In this document: in pieces, positions 33,601 through 44,583 of the stretch
How positions within the stretch are numbered: the stretch's first letter is position 1
Layout: each line of letters starts with the position of its first letter
Assembly: GCA_963383645.1 (NCBI GenBank)
Contig: OY726569.1
Location: forward strand, 27,234,554 to 27,298,553
Direction of reading: 5' to 3'
Origin: Muscardinus avellanarius
Lineage: Eukaryota; Chordata; Mammalia; Rodentia; Gliridae
DNA length: 64,000 nt
Position numbers and translations under genes: made by a program
Notes under the pieces: generated by a model
What the model was told of the DNA's origin: nothing
Database searches by the model: none
The model's input: only the letters and a program-made list of their open reading frames with translations

Positions 33601-34701
33601 TATTGAGATCATTATTTTGACCAAAATGAATCAAGCAAGACAGGTACCACATTATCTCACCAGTTTGCCAAAAATTTAAGTTGATTTTATACAAGTTAAG
33701 GATAGTAGAGTGACTATCACAGGCTGCCTTATACCATTTTTCATGTTGGTCACAAGGTATGGAAAAACCTGTTTATCTGTAGTCTCCTGACACTGAGTAT
33801 GTCAAGCTATCCTTTTATTGCTGGTAATCTGATGGGATGTGAGAAAGGATCTCTCAGTGTAGCTGTAATTTACATTTCTCTTGCAGGTATGTTGAAATTC
33901 TATATGTTTTGGTAAGGTGTGTTTTTTTGCTCTCCTTTCCATGATTTCTGGTATTTTCCCTCAATTTTATAAACACATATGAAGTGAGAATATTAATTAT
34001 TTGTCATAAAATAGGTTGATAATATAGCTGTTTTATGGCATTGCCATGATTTTTCCATGTAAAAGTTTTTTATATTTAGCAAAATATATTAATGTTTTAT
34101 CTATTTTCCCATACCGGATTAAAGATTATTTCATTGATGTTCCCTTCTAGCATATTTGTTTATTTTTACATTTAGATCTCTGACAAATTTGGAATTAATT
34201 CTGAATTATGGTTGTGAGGAATGACATTAATTTTATTGTAAATGGCTAATGCTTTATTTGCTAAAATAGTATTTGCTTCATTAATTTGAGATTTTTATCT
34301 TTCTGAAATACTACATTTTCATTGGTAGTTAGGTCCACACCTTCTATTATATTTTTATTGATCTGTTGATGTGGCAGTATTAAACTCTTTATATTACAGA
34401 AGCTTTGTATATAGAAAGGCTAATCCACTTCAGAGTGCCTCCAATTTAGTGATTTCATATCAATTCCTACATTAAATTTTTCCATATGAATTTTTTGATT
34501 AATTGGTCTTAAAATTGGCTTCAAAAGAAAATGCATTGGATATTTTGTGGACTCTCTATGCTGACTTCCATAATGGTTGTACTAATTTATATTTTCACCA
34601 ATAGTGTATGAGGGTTCTTTTTCTCTCACATCCTCACCAGCATTTATGGTTTTTTATATTCTTCATTATAGTTACTCTGATAGGGGTGAGATAGAATCTC
34701 A

Positions 34702-34702
<1 letters not shown>

Positions 34703-34745
<43 letters not shown>
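34703..34745. repeat. (TG)n microsatellite
   Basis: About 20 TG units leading into GCGCGTGCACATGCACACA. Confidence 0.96.
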
Positions 34746-34748
<3 letters not shown>

Positions 34749-34774
34749 TGCACATGCACACATATGTGCACATA

Positions 34775-34905
34775 CATACTGAGGCTAGAACTCAGGGATA
34801 TACTACCACTTGTCTATATCCTCACCCCTTTTTATTTTGAGACAGAGTCTTTCTAAGTTGCCTGGTTGGCCTTGAGCTTGCTATCCTCTTGCCTCTGATA
34901 GCTAA
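34775..34905 (-). repeat. Truncated reverse SINE
   Basis: TGAGGCTAGAACTCAGGGAT, then GAGACAGAGTCTTTCTAAGT. The head end is degraded. Confidence 0.7.
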
Positions 34906-35404
34906 AGATGTTGAACATTTTTTATATAATCATTGGCCATTCATACTTATTTTTGATAAGTTCATTTCACTTGGCCATTTATTGAGTGGGTAGTTACTTT
35001 GATGTTAAACTTCTTGATTTATTTCTATATTCTGGATTTTAACCCTCTTTCAGGAAGTAACTGACAAAAATTTTTCTTTGATTCTGTAAGCTATTTTCTT
35101 AATTCTGTTAATGTTTCCCTTGTTGTCCATAAGACCTTTAGTTTGATCCAGTCCCATTTGATTCTTAATATTATTTCTTGGGCTATTGGAGTCCTACTCA
35201 GAAAGTCATTGTCTGCACATATTTCCTTTTGGTTTTCTTCTAGTAGTTTCAAACTCTTGGGTCTTACATTTAGGTCTTTGATCGATTTGAGTTGACTTTT
35301 GTTGAATATTTTCTACTTTGACTTAGAAAAATTACTCCTGGATGATATAATGTATCACCTTTATGTTGAATTCTAAATATTTTTATTTCATTCATTTCTG
35401 TTGC

Positions 35405-35880
35405 TATGTTGGAATTCAGATTCTCCAGAGAAACAGAACAGATTGAGCGAGAGAGAGAATGAGGATACTCTTGTGTACAGTGTTATATACATGCCTTTAT
35501 GTGTTGATGGATACACCAAAGGTAGACAAATTTGTTGTAATGAATTGTCTCATGTGATTGTGGGTAGGGGCTGATAAATTCACATTCTGCAGAGTGTGCC
35601 AGCAAGTTAAAGACTCAGGGAAAAGTTGATATTACAGCTCAAGTCTGGGTAGTCTGCTGACAGAATTTACTCTTTCTCAAGGGAGGTCAATCTGTTCTTT
35701 CAAAGCCTTGAACTGATTGGAAGAAGCCTTCCCAAAATGGAGGATAATCTGCTTTAATCAGACTCGACTACTTTAAATAATAATCGCAGATAAAAATAAC
35801 TTTACAGCAACATCTAGACCTGAGTTAGACCCAAAATTGGATACTGTGGCCTAGCTGAGTCAGCACATAAAATTGAGTAT
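35405..35880 (+). repeat. Old mammalian interspersed repeat, family not named
   Basis: ATTCTCCAGAGAAACAGAAC at about 35419 through ACAGCAACATCTAGACCTGA at about 35806 is a widespread mammalian repeat pattern. I cannot assign the exact family by eye. Confidence 0.55.
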
Positions 35881-36427
35881 TACTGGACATTTAATAATCT
35901 TAGTTACAGATGCTGCAGAATAGGGAGAAGATGCTGCTCCTGAGGGCCTTCCAGGGCTGCATGCTGTGGATCATGTGCAAGCACTACTTGTAGCCTAGAG
36001 TGCCCTGCAACAAACTGCTCTGCTAGCAGCCTGCCAGCTGTCATGAGAAGCTCTTGTTTAGTGATGTGATTCATTATATGATCCCAGAATGGGAAAGTTG
36101 TTCAAAATGGCCTTGAGATCCTTAAGTTTCTAAGTCGAAAGGTAGTTGTTTTTTTTTTTTTCATGTAAATGGTATGTCCATCTGCTGAACCATTTCCACA
36201 AACCAGCTAAGAGATACTGCACCTTGGTACACTAACCATCTCCAAAGGACTAACAGGAAAAGTAGTACAAAGAGAGGTGCAAATCAAAGTACCCTGAAAA
36301 CATGGGAATGAGTGCCAATGAGACAAAAATAAATAAAATTCCAAAACAATGGAATTTATAGTGTAGAGATGCAGAAAATTCCAGGGGTTGAATTATAATT
36401 TTTTGGTTATGAGAATGATTAAAGATT
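35881..36427. other. Intergenic, nothing recognised
   Basis: A short ATG frame at 35931 ends after about 20 codons. No gene was recognised. Confidence 0.4.
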
Positions 36428-36612
36428 TAGCTGGATGTAGTGGTACATGATTGTAATCCCAGTACTTGGGAGGCTAAGACAGGAGGAGCCTCAGCTACTT
36501 AGTGAGGCCCTCTGCAACTTAGTGAGACCCTCTTTCAAAATACATAATAAAATAGGGCTGGGAGTATAGCCTAGAGATAGACTGCCCCTGGGTTCAATCC
36601 CAAAAGCATTAG
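36428..36612 (+). repeat. B1-dID SINE
   Basis: TTTAGCTGGATGTAGTGGTA head, GGGAGTATAGCCTAGAGATA tail. Confidence 0.9.
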
Positions 36613-36631
36613 ATTTAAAAAATTAATTCAA

Positions 36632-36820
36632 ATCCGGGCGTGGTGGCACACTCTCGTAATTCCTGTGCTTGGGAGGCAGAGACAGGAGAATCGCACAGGT
36701 TTGAAGCCATCCACACTGGCTTAAGAGACCCTGTTTCCTTATAAAAATATAAAAAATTAGGTATGGGAGTGTAGACCGGAGGTAGAAGGGCTTCCAGGAA
36801 CCCCAGTAACAAAAACAATT
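36632..36820 (+). repeat. B1-dID SINE with target-site duplication
   Basis: TCCGGGCGTGGTGGCACACT head, GGGAGTGTAGACCGGAGGTA tail. AAAAAATTAATTCAAA occurs just before (about 36616-36631) and just after (about 36823-36839), a target-site duplication. Confidence 0.94.
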
Positions 36821-37169
36821 TTTAAAAAATTAATTCAAAGATTTAAAGCAACATCTAAAGAATGAAATCATAGAGAGTATACAGGGGTGAATAAAGAAAT
36901 TGAAACTCTGAAAAAGAAACAATTCTGAATGAAATGTAAAATACAGTTAATCAAATTTTAAAATCAATCAAAAGTGTCACCAATAGACTAGAATTTGCTG
37001 GTACTGGAAAACTGCTCTGGTATTTCTAAAATGAAAAAAGTAGTCACAGCCTGGGTGCTGTGCAGGCACGCAGACAAAGAGAAGTGGAAGCTGTTACAAT
37101 GACTGCCCTGTATCCTAATATAAAACCTTTGGGCCTAAAAATATGTAGAGATCATTAAAACCCCCAAAA

Positions 37170-37560
37170 TTATAGTGACTCTGCCAACAACATTTCAAAG
37201 TCATAAAGATAGGGTGGAAGCCAGGTAGGTGTTTGATCCCTGCACTCATTAAGTGCATTCTCAGGAGGCAGAGGCATCACTGGGCAAAGATGTAGGTTAC
37301 TAGCCCATTGACTATACATACCGATACAAAATCTATTTAAAGGCCGGGGATGGTGAATGCCCATTTTTGGGCTCTCGACTATATGGAGTCAGAGTGCCAT
37401 TTTCAGGCTCTCCAATGTACCTGCACACTGCTCTTCTCTATTTTCTATTTATTTTGTAATAAAGACTTGTTAAGGCTGTACCAAGCTGCCTATTAGTTTT
37501 AATTTTTCTGTTCAACAAATTTTAGTTGAATAGACAAAAACAGCCCACAGAGACATTACA
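37170..37560 (+). repeat. Solo-LTR-like element (pair of 20330-20800) inside LINE-1 ORF1
   Basis: See 20330-20800 for the shared blocks: TATA-like CTATTTAAAGGCC at about 37332, TAATAAAGACTTGTTAA at about 37458, ending ...TGAATAGACAAAAACAGCC. LINE-1 ORF1 sequence lies on both sides, so it is an insertion. Termini and duplication are unclear; the start could be as early as 37030. Confidence 0.65.
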
Positions 37561-38097
37561 ATGTAAAACATATGACAAACAAGAGTCTTGGGCTTAGAAA
37601 ATAGCATATTGAAACTTGAACACTCAGTCAATAAAAGAAAAGACAATAAAAGACCATGACCTGAATATTCAAGAATTCTTGATCAAGAGACCAAACCTAA
37701 GGTCGGTAGCATTGAAGAAACTCTGGAGGTACAAACCAAAGGCATAAATAATCTCTTCAGAGAAATAGTGTCAGAGAATCTTCAAAATATGGGAAGTGAG
37801 GTGGACATTCACACAGAGGAAACTTTCAGAACCCCAAGTAGTCAAGGTTAAAAAAATAACATCTCTATGCCACATTATAATCAAAATGGACTTAATATAA
37901 AGTCAATAATAGACTCCTGAAAGAATCAAAAGAAAAACACATTCATCATACTCCAAAGTAAATCAATACGAATTACTCAATATTTCAACCAAAAATAATA
38001 TGAATTCACATTTTTCTCAGCTGCTTGTGGAACCTTCTCCAAAAAGGTTCATATTTGAGGCCACAAAATGATTATTAAAAAATTCAAGAAATTGATA

Positions 38098-38310
38098 TAA
38101 GCTGGATACTGTGGCATATGCCTGTAATCCCAGGGCTTAGGAGTCAGAGACAGGAGGATTGAAGGTCTGAGGTCCGCCTCAGCAAGCAGTGAGACTCACC
38201 TCAATCTAGGAAGACCCTGTTTCAAAAATAAAAATTAAATAGGCCTAGAGGTATAGCTTCGAAGTAGAATGCCCCTGGATTCAATCCCCAGTATCACAAA
38301 AAAAATTTAT
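38098..38310 (+). repeat. B1-dID SINE
   Basis: AGCTGGATACTGTGGCATAT head, GAGGTATAGCTTCGAAGTAG tail, A-rich end. Confidence 0.92.
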
Positions 38311-39230
38311 TTAATACCTTGCATTTTTTTCAGATCATAATGGACTAAAATTAGAAATCAACAGCATGAAGAGAGAGGAATTACATAAATACATGGAGCT
38401 AGAACAGTACATTAAACAATTTTTCAACAAAGAAAATCCCAGGACTAGGTAAATTCTCAGCTGAATTCTAAAAGACCCAGAACCAAGTCCCATGCTTATC
38501 AAGATCTTCCTAAACTAGAAAGAGATGGGATATTCCCAAACTCATTCTACAAAGCCAATATCTTCTTGATGATGAAATGAAATAAAGAATCCTCAAAGAA
38601 AGGAAATTACAGGCTGATATCTTTGATGAAAACAGATGCAAAAGTTCTTAATACTAGTCATTTCATTCAAACTCACATTAATAAGATTGTATACCACCAC
38701 AAATCTGGTTTCTTTGCAGGGATGCAAGGTTGGTTCAATATAGGCAAGTCAATAAATAGAGCTGTCTTATAAATAAAACCATGGACAGGAATCAAATGAT
38801 CATCTCAATAGGTTCAGAAAAAGCACTTGACAAAACTCAACATGGTTTTTGTTTAAAAAAAAACATTGAAGAAATTAGAGCTAGAAAGAATTTATTTCAA
38901 TTAAGGCAATATATAATCAGCCTCAAGGCAACATTATGCTGATGTTTTCAGGGGGAAAAAACCAAAGCATTTTCTCTAAAATCAAGAACAAGACAAGAAT
39001 GCCCACTATCATTAATCCTATTCAGTATATGTCATGACACCTTAGCCAGAGCAATTAAGCAAGAGAAGAAAAAGGGATACAAATAGGGGAAGAGGAAGTG
39101 AAATAATATGTTTGTGGATAGCATGATCCTTAACTTACATGACCCAGTAAGTTCGACCAGATGACTTTTAGGGCTAATAAATTTGGCAAATACTCACGTA
39201 TAAAGTCAACTTTAAAAAAACAAATAGCTT

Positions 39231-39444
39231 GGCCGGGCGTGGTGGCGCACGCTTGTAATCCCTGCGCTTGGGAGGCAGAGACAGGAGGATCGCTCAGGTT
39301 CGAAGCCAGCCGCGCGCGCTGGCTTAGGAGACCCTGTTTCCAAATATAAAATGTAAAAAGAGGTCTGGGAGTGTAGCCCGGAGGTAGAAGGGCTTCCAGG
39401 AACCAGGAAACCCAGTACCACCAAAAAAAAAAAAAAAAAAAAAA
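39231..39444 (+). repeat. B1-dID SINE in LINE-1 ORF2
   Basis: Near-consensus GGCCGGGCGTGGTGGCGCAC head, long poly-A. ACAAATAGCTT before and ACGAATAGCTT after suggest a target-site duplication with one change. Confidence 0.95.
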
Positions 39445-39521
39445 ACGAATAGCTTTTCCAAACACCAACTACAAAACCACAGAAAAAGAAATCCAGAAAA
39501 CAATTCTATTGGCAATAGCCA

Positions 39522-39525
39522 TAAG

Positions 39526-39564
<39 letters not shown>

Positions 39565-39565
39565 A
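39522..39565. repeat. (AAAT)n microsatellite
   Basis: About 10 TAAA units within LINE-1 ORF2. Confidence 0.95.
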
Positions 39566-39624
39566 ATACTTAGCAATAAATCCTAACAAAGGAAGTAAAA
39601 GATCTCTATAACAAAAATAAAAGA

Positions 39625-39842
39625 ACAGACGGGAGTGGTGGCACACGCTTGTAATCCTCACGCTTGAGAGGCGGAGACAGGAGGATCACACAGTTTCAAA
39701 ACCAGCCTCGCTGGCTTAAGAGACCCTGTTTCCAAATACAATATAAAAAATAGGTCTGGGAGTATAGCCCGAAGGTAGAAGGGTTCCATCCCAAGAACCA
39801 CCAAAAAATTAAAAAATAAAATAAATAAAAAATAATAATAGA
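39625..39842 (+). repeat. B1-dID SINE
   Basis: GACGGGAGTGGTGGCACACG head, GGGAGTATAGCCCGAAGGTA tail, (AAATA)n end. Confidence 0.93.
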
Positions 39843-40075
39843 ACACTGAAGAAAGAAATTGAAGATGTTACAAGATGGAAACTTTAAACCACATAATGTG
39901 CTTATTCTTCTCATAGTCAACCACTAATCCAAGCATGGGAGGGAGGAATGGGGAGGGAGTTGGGTGGGGACTTGGTGGGGGTTGGCTGGGTGATGTGTGC
40001 ATTTATGTCTATACAAGTTTTTTTTTACCCCATTATGATGTATAAATACAGTGTACCAATAAAATTTTTAAAAAA

Positions 40076-40220
40076 AGAAGATGGAAAGACCGTCCATGTT
40101 TTTGATAGAACAAACAGCCTACCATCAAAGAAAAGACCAGGACCAGATGATTTCCCAAGTGAATTTTGTAAAACCTTTACAGAAGAGCTAATCCTGATAC
40201 TCCTATTTTGTAATCTTTAA
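40076..40220 (+). repeat. LINE-1 ORF2 scrap
   Basis: ACCAGGACCAGATGATTTCC is the conserved ORF2 reverse-transcriptase approach region, here after a finished LINE-1 3' end, so it belongs to a different copy. Confidence 0.65.
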
Positions 40221-40575
40221 ATTTTTGTAATCTTCTTTGCAAATCTTCGTTTAAAAGCTCTTGGCTGAGAAATTTTACAAAATGATGAGCTTTACTTTTT
40301 AAGGATAAACTTTTTATAAACGCTAGAGAGGTAGATGGAAAGGAAGAAAAGGGAACTCTTTTTTCAGAAAACACTGTCTGAAACTGTAAGGGTTCAGAAT
40401 TTCACAAGATCATGGTGTGTGCAGCCCTGCCCAGTGAATCCCTCAGAGCTTGTAGTTGTGACGTGGGGTCATGGGCAGCGCGCTTCCCTCTCTGACATTC
40501 TTCTAGGGTTAAAACCTTATTTTTAAACTTTACCCATCCTAACTGTGTTTATATGTTAATAAAGATTTCTTTTCC
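40221..40575. other. Intergenic, possible LTR end
   Basis: Holds a GC-rich patch (GGGCAGCGCGCTTCCCTC) and an AATAAAGATTT signal near 40558-40568, reminiscent of an LTR. No partner copy is seen. Confidence 0.35.
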
Positions 40576-40576
40576 T

Positions 40577-40750
40577 TTGCGGGAGATGAGTACCAGGTTT
40601 TGAACCTCTGGGCCTTCTACCTTTGCGGTATACCCCTTTAAATTTTTTATTTTGAAATGGGGTCTCACTAAGTTGCTCTGTCTGGCCTCAAATCTGTGAT
40701 CCTCCCTCCCAAGTACTATGATTACAGATGTGTACCCCCATGCCTGCCTA
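40577..40750 (-). repeat. Reverse B1-dID SINE
   Basis: ACCAGGTTTTGAACCTCTGG, GAAATGGGGTCTCACTAAGT, CCCCCATGCCTGCCT. Confidence 0.85.
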
Positions 40751-40789
40751 ATAAACATTTCTTATATTGTGATTTTTTTCACACAAAAA

Positions 40790-41000
40790 AGAGCCAGGCA
40801 TGGTGGCGTACGCTTGTAATCCCTGTGCTTGGGAGGCAGAGACAGGAGGATAGTGCAGATTCGAAGCCAGCCTCAGCTACTTAGTGAGGCTCTCAGCAAC
40901 TTAGTGAGACCCTGTTTCCAAATAAAATATAAAATAGAGCTGGGAGTGTAGCCCGGAGGAAGAAAGCCACTGGGTTCTACCCTAGTACCACCACTATTTT
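40790..41000 (+). repeat. B1-dID SINE
   Basis: GAGCCAGGCATGGTGGCGTA head, GGGAGTGTAGCCCGGAGGAA tail. Confidence 0.93.
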
Positions 41001-41019
41001 GCAAAATAGAAATGGGACT

Positions 41020-41211
41020 CAGCTGGGCATTGTGGTACATGCTTGTAAACACCACACTTGGGAAGATGAGACAGAAGGATCGCACAGGTTCAAAGCCAGC
41101 CTCCGCTACTTAGTGAGGCTCTCAGCAACTTAGTGAAAACCTGTTTCCAAATAAAATATAAAATATAGGTCTGGGAGTATAGCCTAGAGGTAGAAAGCCT
41201 CTGGGTTCTAC

Positions 41212-41268
<57 letters not shown>

Positions 41269-41312
41269 GAAGAAGAGAGAGAGGAAGAAGAGAGAGAGGA
41301 GAGAAAGAAACA
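41020..41312 (+). repeat. B1-dID SINE with (GA)n tail
   Basis: TCAGCTGGGCATTGTGGTAC head, GGGAGTATAGCCTAGAGGTA tail, then about 95 bp of GA-rich microsatellite from 41213. Confidence 0.92.
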
Positions 41313-42425
41313 AGGAACAAGACAAGGATGTCTGTTATCACCACTTCTTTTCAATGTAATACTTGAGGCTCTAGCCAGAGCAATAAGGCAAGAAAAGGAA
41401 ATCAAAGTAGTACAAATAGGAAAAGAAGAACTCAAACTTTCACTATTTGTAGATGATATGCTACTATTACAAGTCCTAACAAACTCGACAAAAAGCCTTA
41501 TAGAACTGATCAACAAATTCAGCCAAGTGCCTGCATACAAAATCAATCTTTAAAGACTGGAAACTTTCTATATACTAACCATAAATCCACTGAAAAAGAA
41601 ATTCAGAAAACACTTCCACCCAGGTTATCCCACAAAAAAAATAAAATAAAATACATAGGAATAAACTTAGACAAGAAAGTAAAAGAACTCTATAAAGAAA
41701 ATTATTAAACTTCAAGAAGAAATCACAAAAGACCTTAGAAGATGGAAAGATCTTCCATGTTCATGGATAGGCAGAATAAATATCATCAAAATTACTGTAG
41801 TTTCAAAAGTGATCTACAGATTCAACGCAATATCCATTAAATTACCAAAGTCATTCCTCACAGACATGGAAAAATAAATCTTTAAATTCATTTGGAACAA
41901 CAAAAATCCCAGAATATCCAAAGTCATTCTCAGCAACAAAAAACTTGTAGGAAGAATCACAATTCCTAACTTTAAAGTATACTACAAAGCCACAGTAAAT
42001 ACAGCAAGGTACTGGCACAAAAACAGATACATAGACCAGTGGAGCAGAATAGGAGACTCAGAGACAAATCCACACACTCACAGTCAATTATTTTTTGACA
42101 AAGGGACCAAAAACATACACTGGAAAATGAAAGCCTGTTCAACAAATGGTATTGGCAAAGCTGGATAACCAAATCAAATCCCACTTTCTCACCCTAACTA
42201 AGAGGATGGTAGGAGGGAATTTTTCTAATGTTTTTTGATGTACATTAACAAACATATCAAAATCAATCATTAAGCCAAACATGAGAAGGAGGGTGAGGTA
42301 GGAAATGGGATGGGAATTGGGTAAAGGTTAATTGGGTGATGTGTGCATGGATGTCTCCACTATCTTGTACTTTATTAAGATGTATGACTACAATTCACCA
42401 ATAAAAAATTTTTAAACGAGGAGAG
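41313..42425 (+). mobile_element. LINE-1 (+) 3' part: RT, C-terminal ORF2, 3'UTR
   Basis: Starts in the reverse-transcriptase palm. GATGATATG at about 41452 encodes a D-D-M version of the usual -DD- catalytic pair (FADDM). It continues to the purine-rich 3'UTR and CACCAATAAAAAATTTTTAA at 42396-42415. Frames are broken by stops. The SINE/GA tail on its left marks the truncation point. Confidence 0.82.
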
Positions 42426-42495
42426 AAAAAAATCATTACATAAGAAATTCTCCAATTAATAGCTGCTCCTTATCATAAAAAATTAGGAAGGAACC

Positions 42496-42690
42496 CAGAA
42501 TGGTGGCACATAGGGAGGCTGAGACAGGAAGATCATTATAGTTTGGTGGCCAGCCTCAGCAACTTACTGGGGCCCTCGGCACCTTGATGAGACACTATTT
42601 CAAAAGTAAAAAATAAAATAGGGCTAGAGATGTACTTTGGAGGTAGAATGTCCTTGGGTTCAAACCACAGTGCCAAAAATAAACAAAAAA
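42496..42690 (+). repeat. B1-dID SINE
   Basis: CCCAGAATGGTGGCACATAG head with a small deletion, GAGATGTACTTTGGAGGTAG tail. Confidence 0.88.
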
Positions 42691-42789
42691 AAACAGGGGT
42701 AAGACAACTATAAGATGATATATTCAATGGGCTGAGAAGAAAATGTGTCAGACAAGAATTCTGTCTAGAAAAAATGTCCTTAAAAAATT

Positions 42790-43012
42790 AAGTTGACCGT
42801 TTTTGTTTTTTTGTTTTTTTGTTTTTTTGTAATACTAGGGTTCCTGGAAGCCCTTCTACCTCCGGGCTACACTCCCAGACCTATTTTTATATTTTTATTT
42901 GGCAACAGGGTCTCCTAAGCCAGCGCACGTGGATGGCTTCGAGCCTGCACGATCCTCCTGTCTCCGCCTCCCAAGCACAGGGATTACAAGCGTGCACCAC
43001 CACACCCAGCAA
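42790..43012 (-). repeat. Reverse B1-dID SINE
   Basis: (GTTTTTTT)n run, then AGGGTTCCTGGAAGCCCTTC, GGGTCTCCTAAGCCAGCGCA and CCACCACACCCAGC. The reading frame through it is a common false ORF of this SINE family. Confidence 0.94.
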
Positions 43013-44031
43013 CCTAAACTTATTCTTAAAGAGAAAATCAAAGGTTAGCAAACTACCTTATAATAAATACTAAAGAACATTTTTACTATGACTATGTATT
43101 TTTACTATGTTAACAAATAGTAAATCAAATTCAAACAAAGAAATGGCAAATAAAGAGGTCAGTTTGCCTGACTATATCTTCTTCTTGTTAACTGAATTTA
43201 AAAGGTTAAGGGTATATTTGTGTCAAGTATGAAAACATGTGTTGAAGGGTTTCTATCATGTTTTCAAAGAACTATTGGTAGATACTGGCTCCTGCATCTG
43301 GGTGCACAATGGGAAGACCAGCCATGCGAGTTGCGTCAGACCGCAACTTGCCTCTTGATACAACTGAAATCCAATTGCCTCCAAGACGAAGATGCTAACA
43401 CCAAGGGGCAGGACTGGCCTGTCTGGGAATGCTTTCCAAATTGAGCCTAAGATTCTCAGACAATTGGTAACACAAAGATGTCCAAGAGACACAGATAATG
43501 AAGGGATGTGAAGTTTCTCTACACGAAGCAGGAACTTGTGAGTGGGGTCATGAATGGAATTTCAGGGAGTTTTGATCTTTCTCTCTCAGGAACAGTGGAA
43601 TGACCAGTCTAAACCTAAAGGCATCATCCAGACACCGAGTGTGCCTGTGCACCCTAGAAGCTGGAATCAAGGATCCTACGGTCCTCCCAGTCCTCACCCC
43701 AAGGAGCAGCACAGATACCAAGACAAGAGTCAGCACATTCGCTAACCACACTAACTTTACTTATACAGATTATAATACCCCAGGGTTCAGTTTCCCACTC
43801 ACACCCACTCTCCCAAACTTTCTCATTCCCCGCCCACCCTCTGCCCACCCTTTGCCTACCCCAACCCTCCCAATACCCTCCCCTGCCTCCCCATGCTGAG
43901 GACCAGCGGGATCCCCACAGTGTGAGGAGCCTTCAATTCGTTGGGTTTCAGGATGCAATGAGGCTGAACCCATGCCAAGGCCCAACCTGAGTGGTGAGCA
44001 CCCTGGGGGCCAGCCACTGACACCAGGGGCC
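43013..44031. other. Repeat-poor sequence downstream of the NUTM2-like gene
   Basis: Several overlapping frames of 60-100 codons on both strands lack recognisable domains. The 3'UTR of the NUTM2-like gene should lie within it; I see no clear AATAAA on the - strand close to the stop. Confidence 0.45.
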
Positions 44032-44583
44032 TCAATGCCTCTTCTTCTTCCTCTTCGGGGGCCCTGATGACTCACACTTCCTCTTCTGAGGCTGTGAGCC
44101 TCGAGCCAGGCCCAGAGACTCATCTTGCTGTCCAGACCCCTCCAGTGAAGGCCCAGAGCAGGGGGCCTTTGCCAGCCGAGATGCACCTCCCATGAGAGCT
44201 TGCGTCTTGGAGTAGGTGGCTGGACGTAGGTTGGGGTGGAGGCTCCTTCCCTGCTGGGGCACTTGACCTCCAGCACCTCTTGGCCTGAGGTTCATGCAGG
44301 TGGCAGTGCAGTCCTCAGTGTGGGGCCCGGCAGCACTGAGGGAGCCTGCAGCAGCACCCTTAGGCAAATCTGCATCTGTGACCCTGTGTCTCCCAAGTTC
44401 CTGGGAGGTGATCCGTGGCGGGCAGGCCTTGGTGCTAAACCCTCGCGCAACACGGCCATCTCGCTCTGCACCTCGACAGGCCGCAGACTTGGAAGCTCTT
44501 GAGTCCAGTGCAGGCACAGTGCGACTCCATTGGCCCCGCACATCTCCTTTCTTCTTGGAGGACTGGAGACGCTTTTCCACCAG
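44032..44583 (-). CDS. NUTM2-like: NUTM2-like last coding exon (basic C-terminus, NLS, stop)
   Basis: The acceptor TCCTCCTGCAG|CTGGTGG gives [14 protein letters not shown] directly after exon E. 183 codons follow to a stop at 44032, rich in Ser, Gly, Pro and Arg and ending in two basic clusters (QPQKRKCE and PPKRKKKRH). Confidence 0.9.
   Translation of the reverse strand: MVEKRLQSSKKKGDVRGQWSRTVPALDSRASKSAACRGAERDGRVARGFSTKACPPRITSQELGRHRVTDADLPKGAAAGSLSAAGPHTEDCTATCMNLRPRGAGGQVPQQGRSLHPNLRPATYSKTQALMGGASRLAKAPCSGPSLEGSGQQDESLGLARGSQPQKRKCESSGPPKRKKKRH

Larger units (their letters stand above)
33780..35400 (-). mobile_element. Old LINE-1 on the - strand, interrupted
   Basis: Reverse ORF2/3' region (ATAATGGTTGTACTAATTTA at about 34570, then a CACATCCTCACCAGCATTTA phrase). 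Interrupted by (TG)n at 34703-34745 and a reverse SINE piece at 34775-34905. Continues to about 35400. Confidence 0.7.
36822..40075 (+). mobile_element. LINE-1 (+), heavily interrupted
   Basis: ORF1-like sequence at 36840-37030 and 37560-37970 flanks a solo-LTR-like insertion. ORF2 reverse-transcriptase sequence runs at 37980-39620 around two SINEs. The 3'UTR with its purine-rich GGGAGGGA stretch and CACCAATAAAATTTTTA-like end lies at 39890-40075. Stops and frameshifts are everywhere. The insertions date the LINE as older than the LTR and the SINEs. Confidence 0.75.
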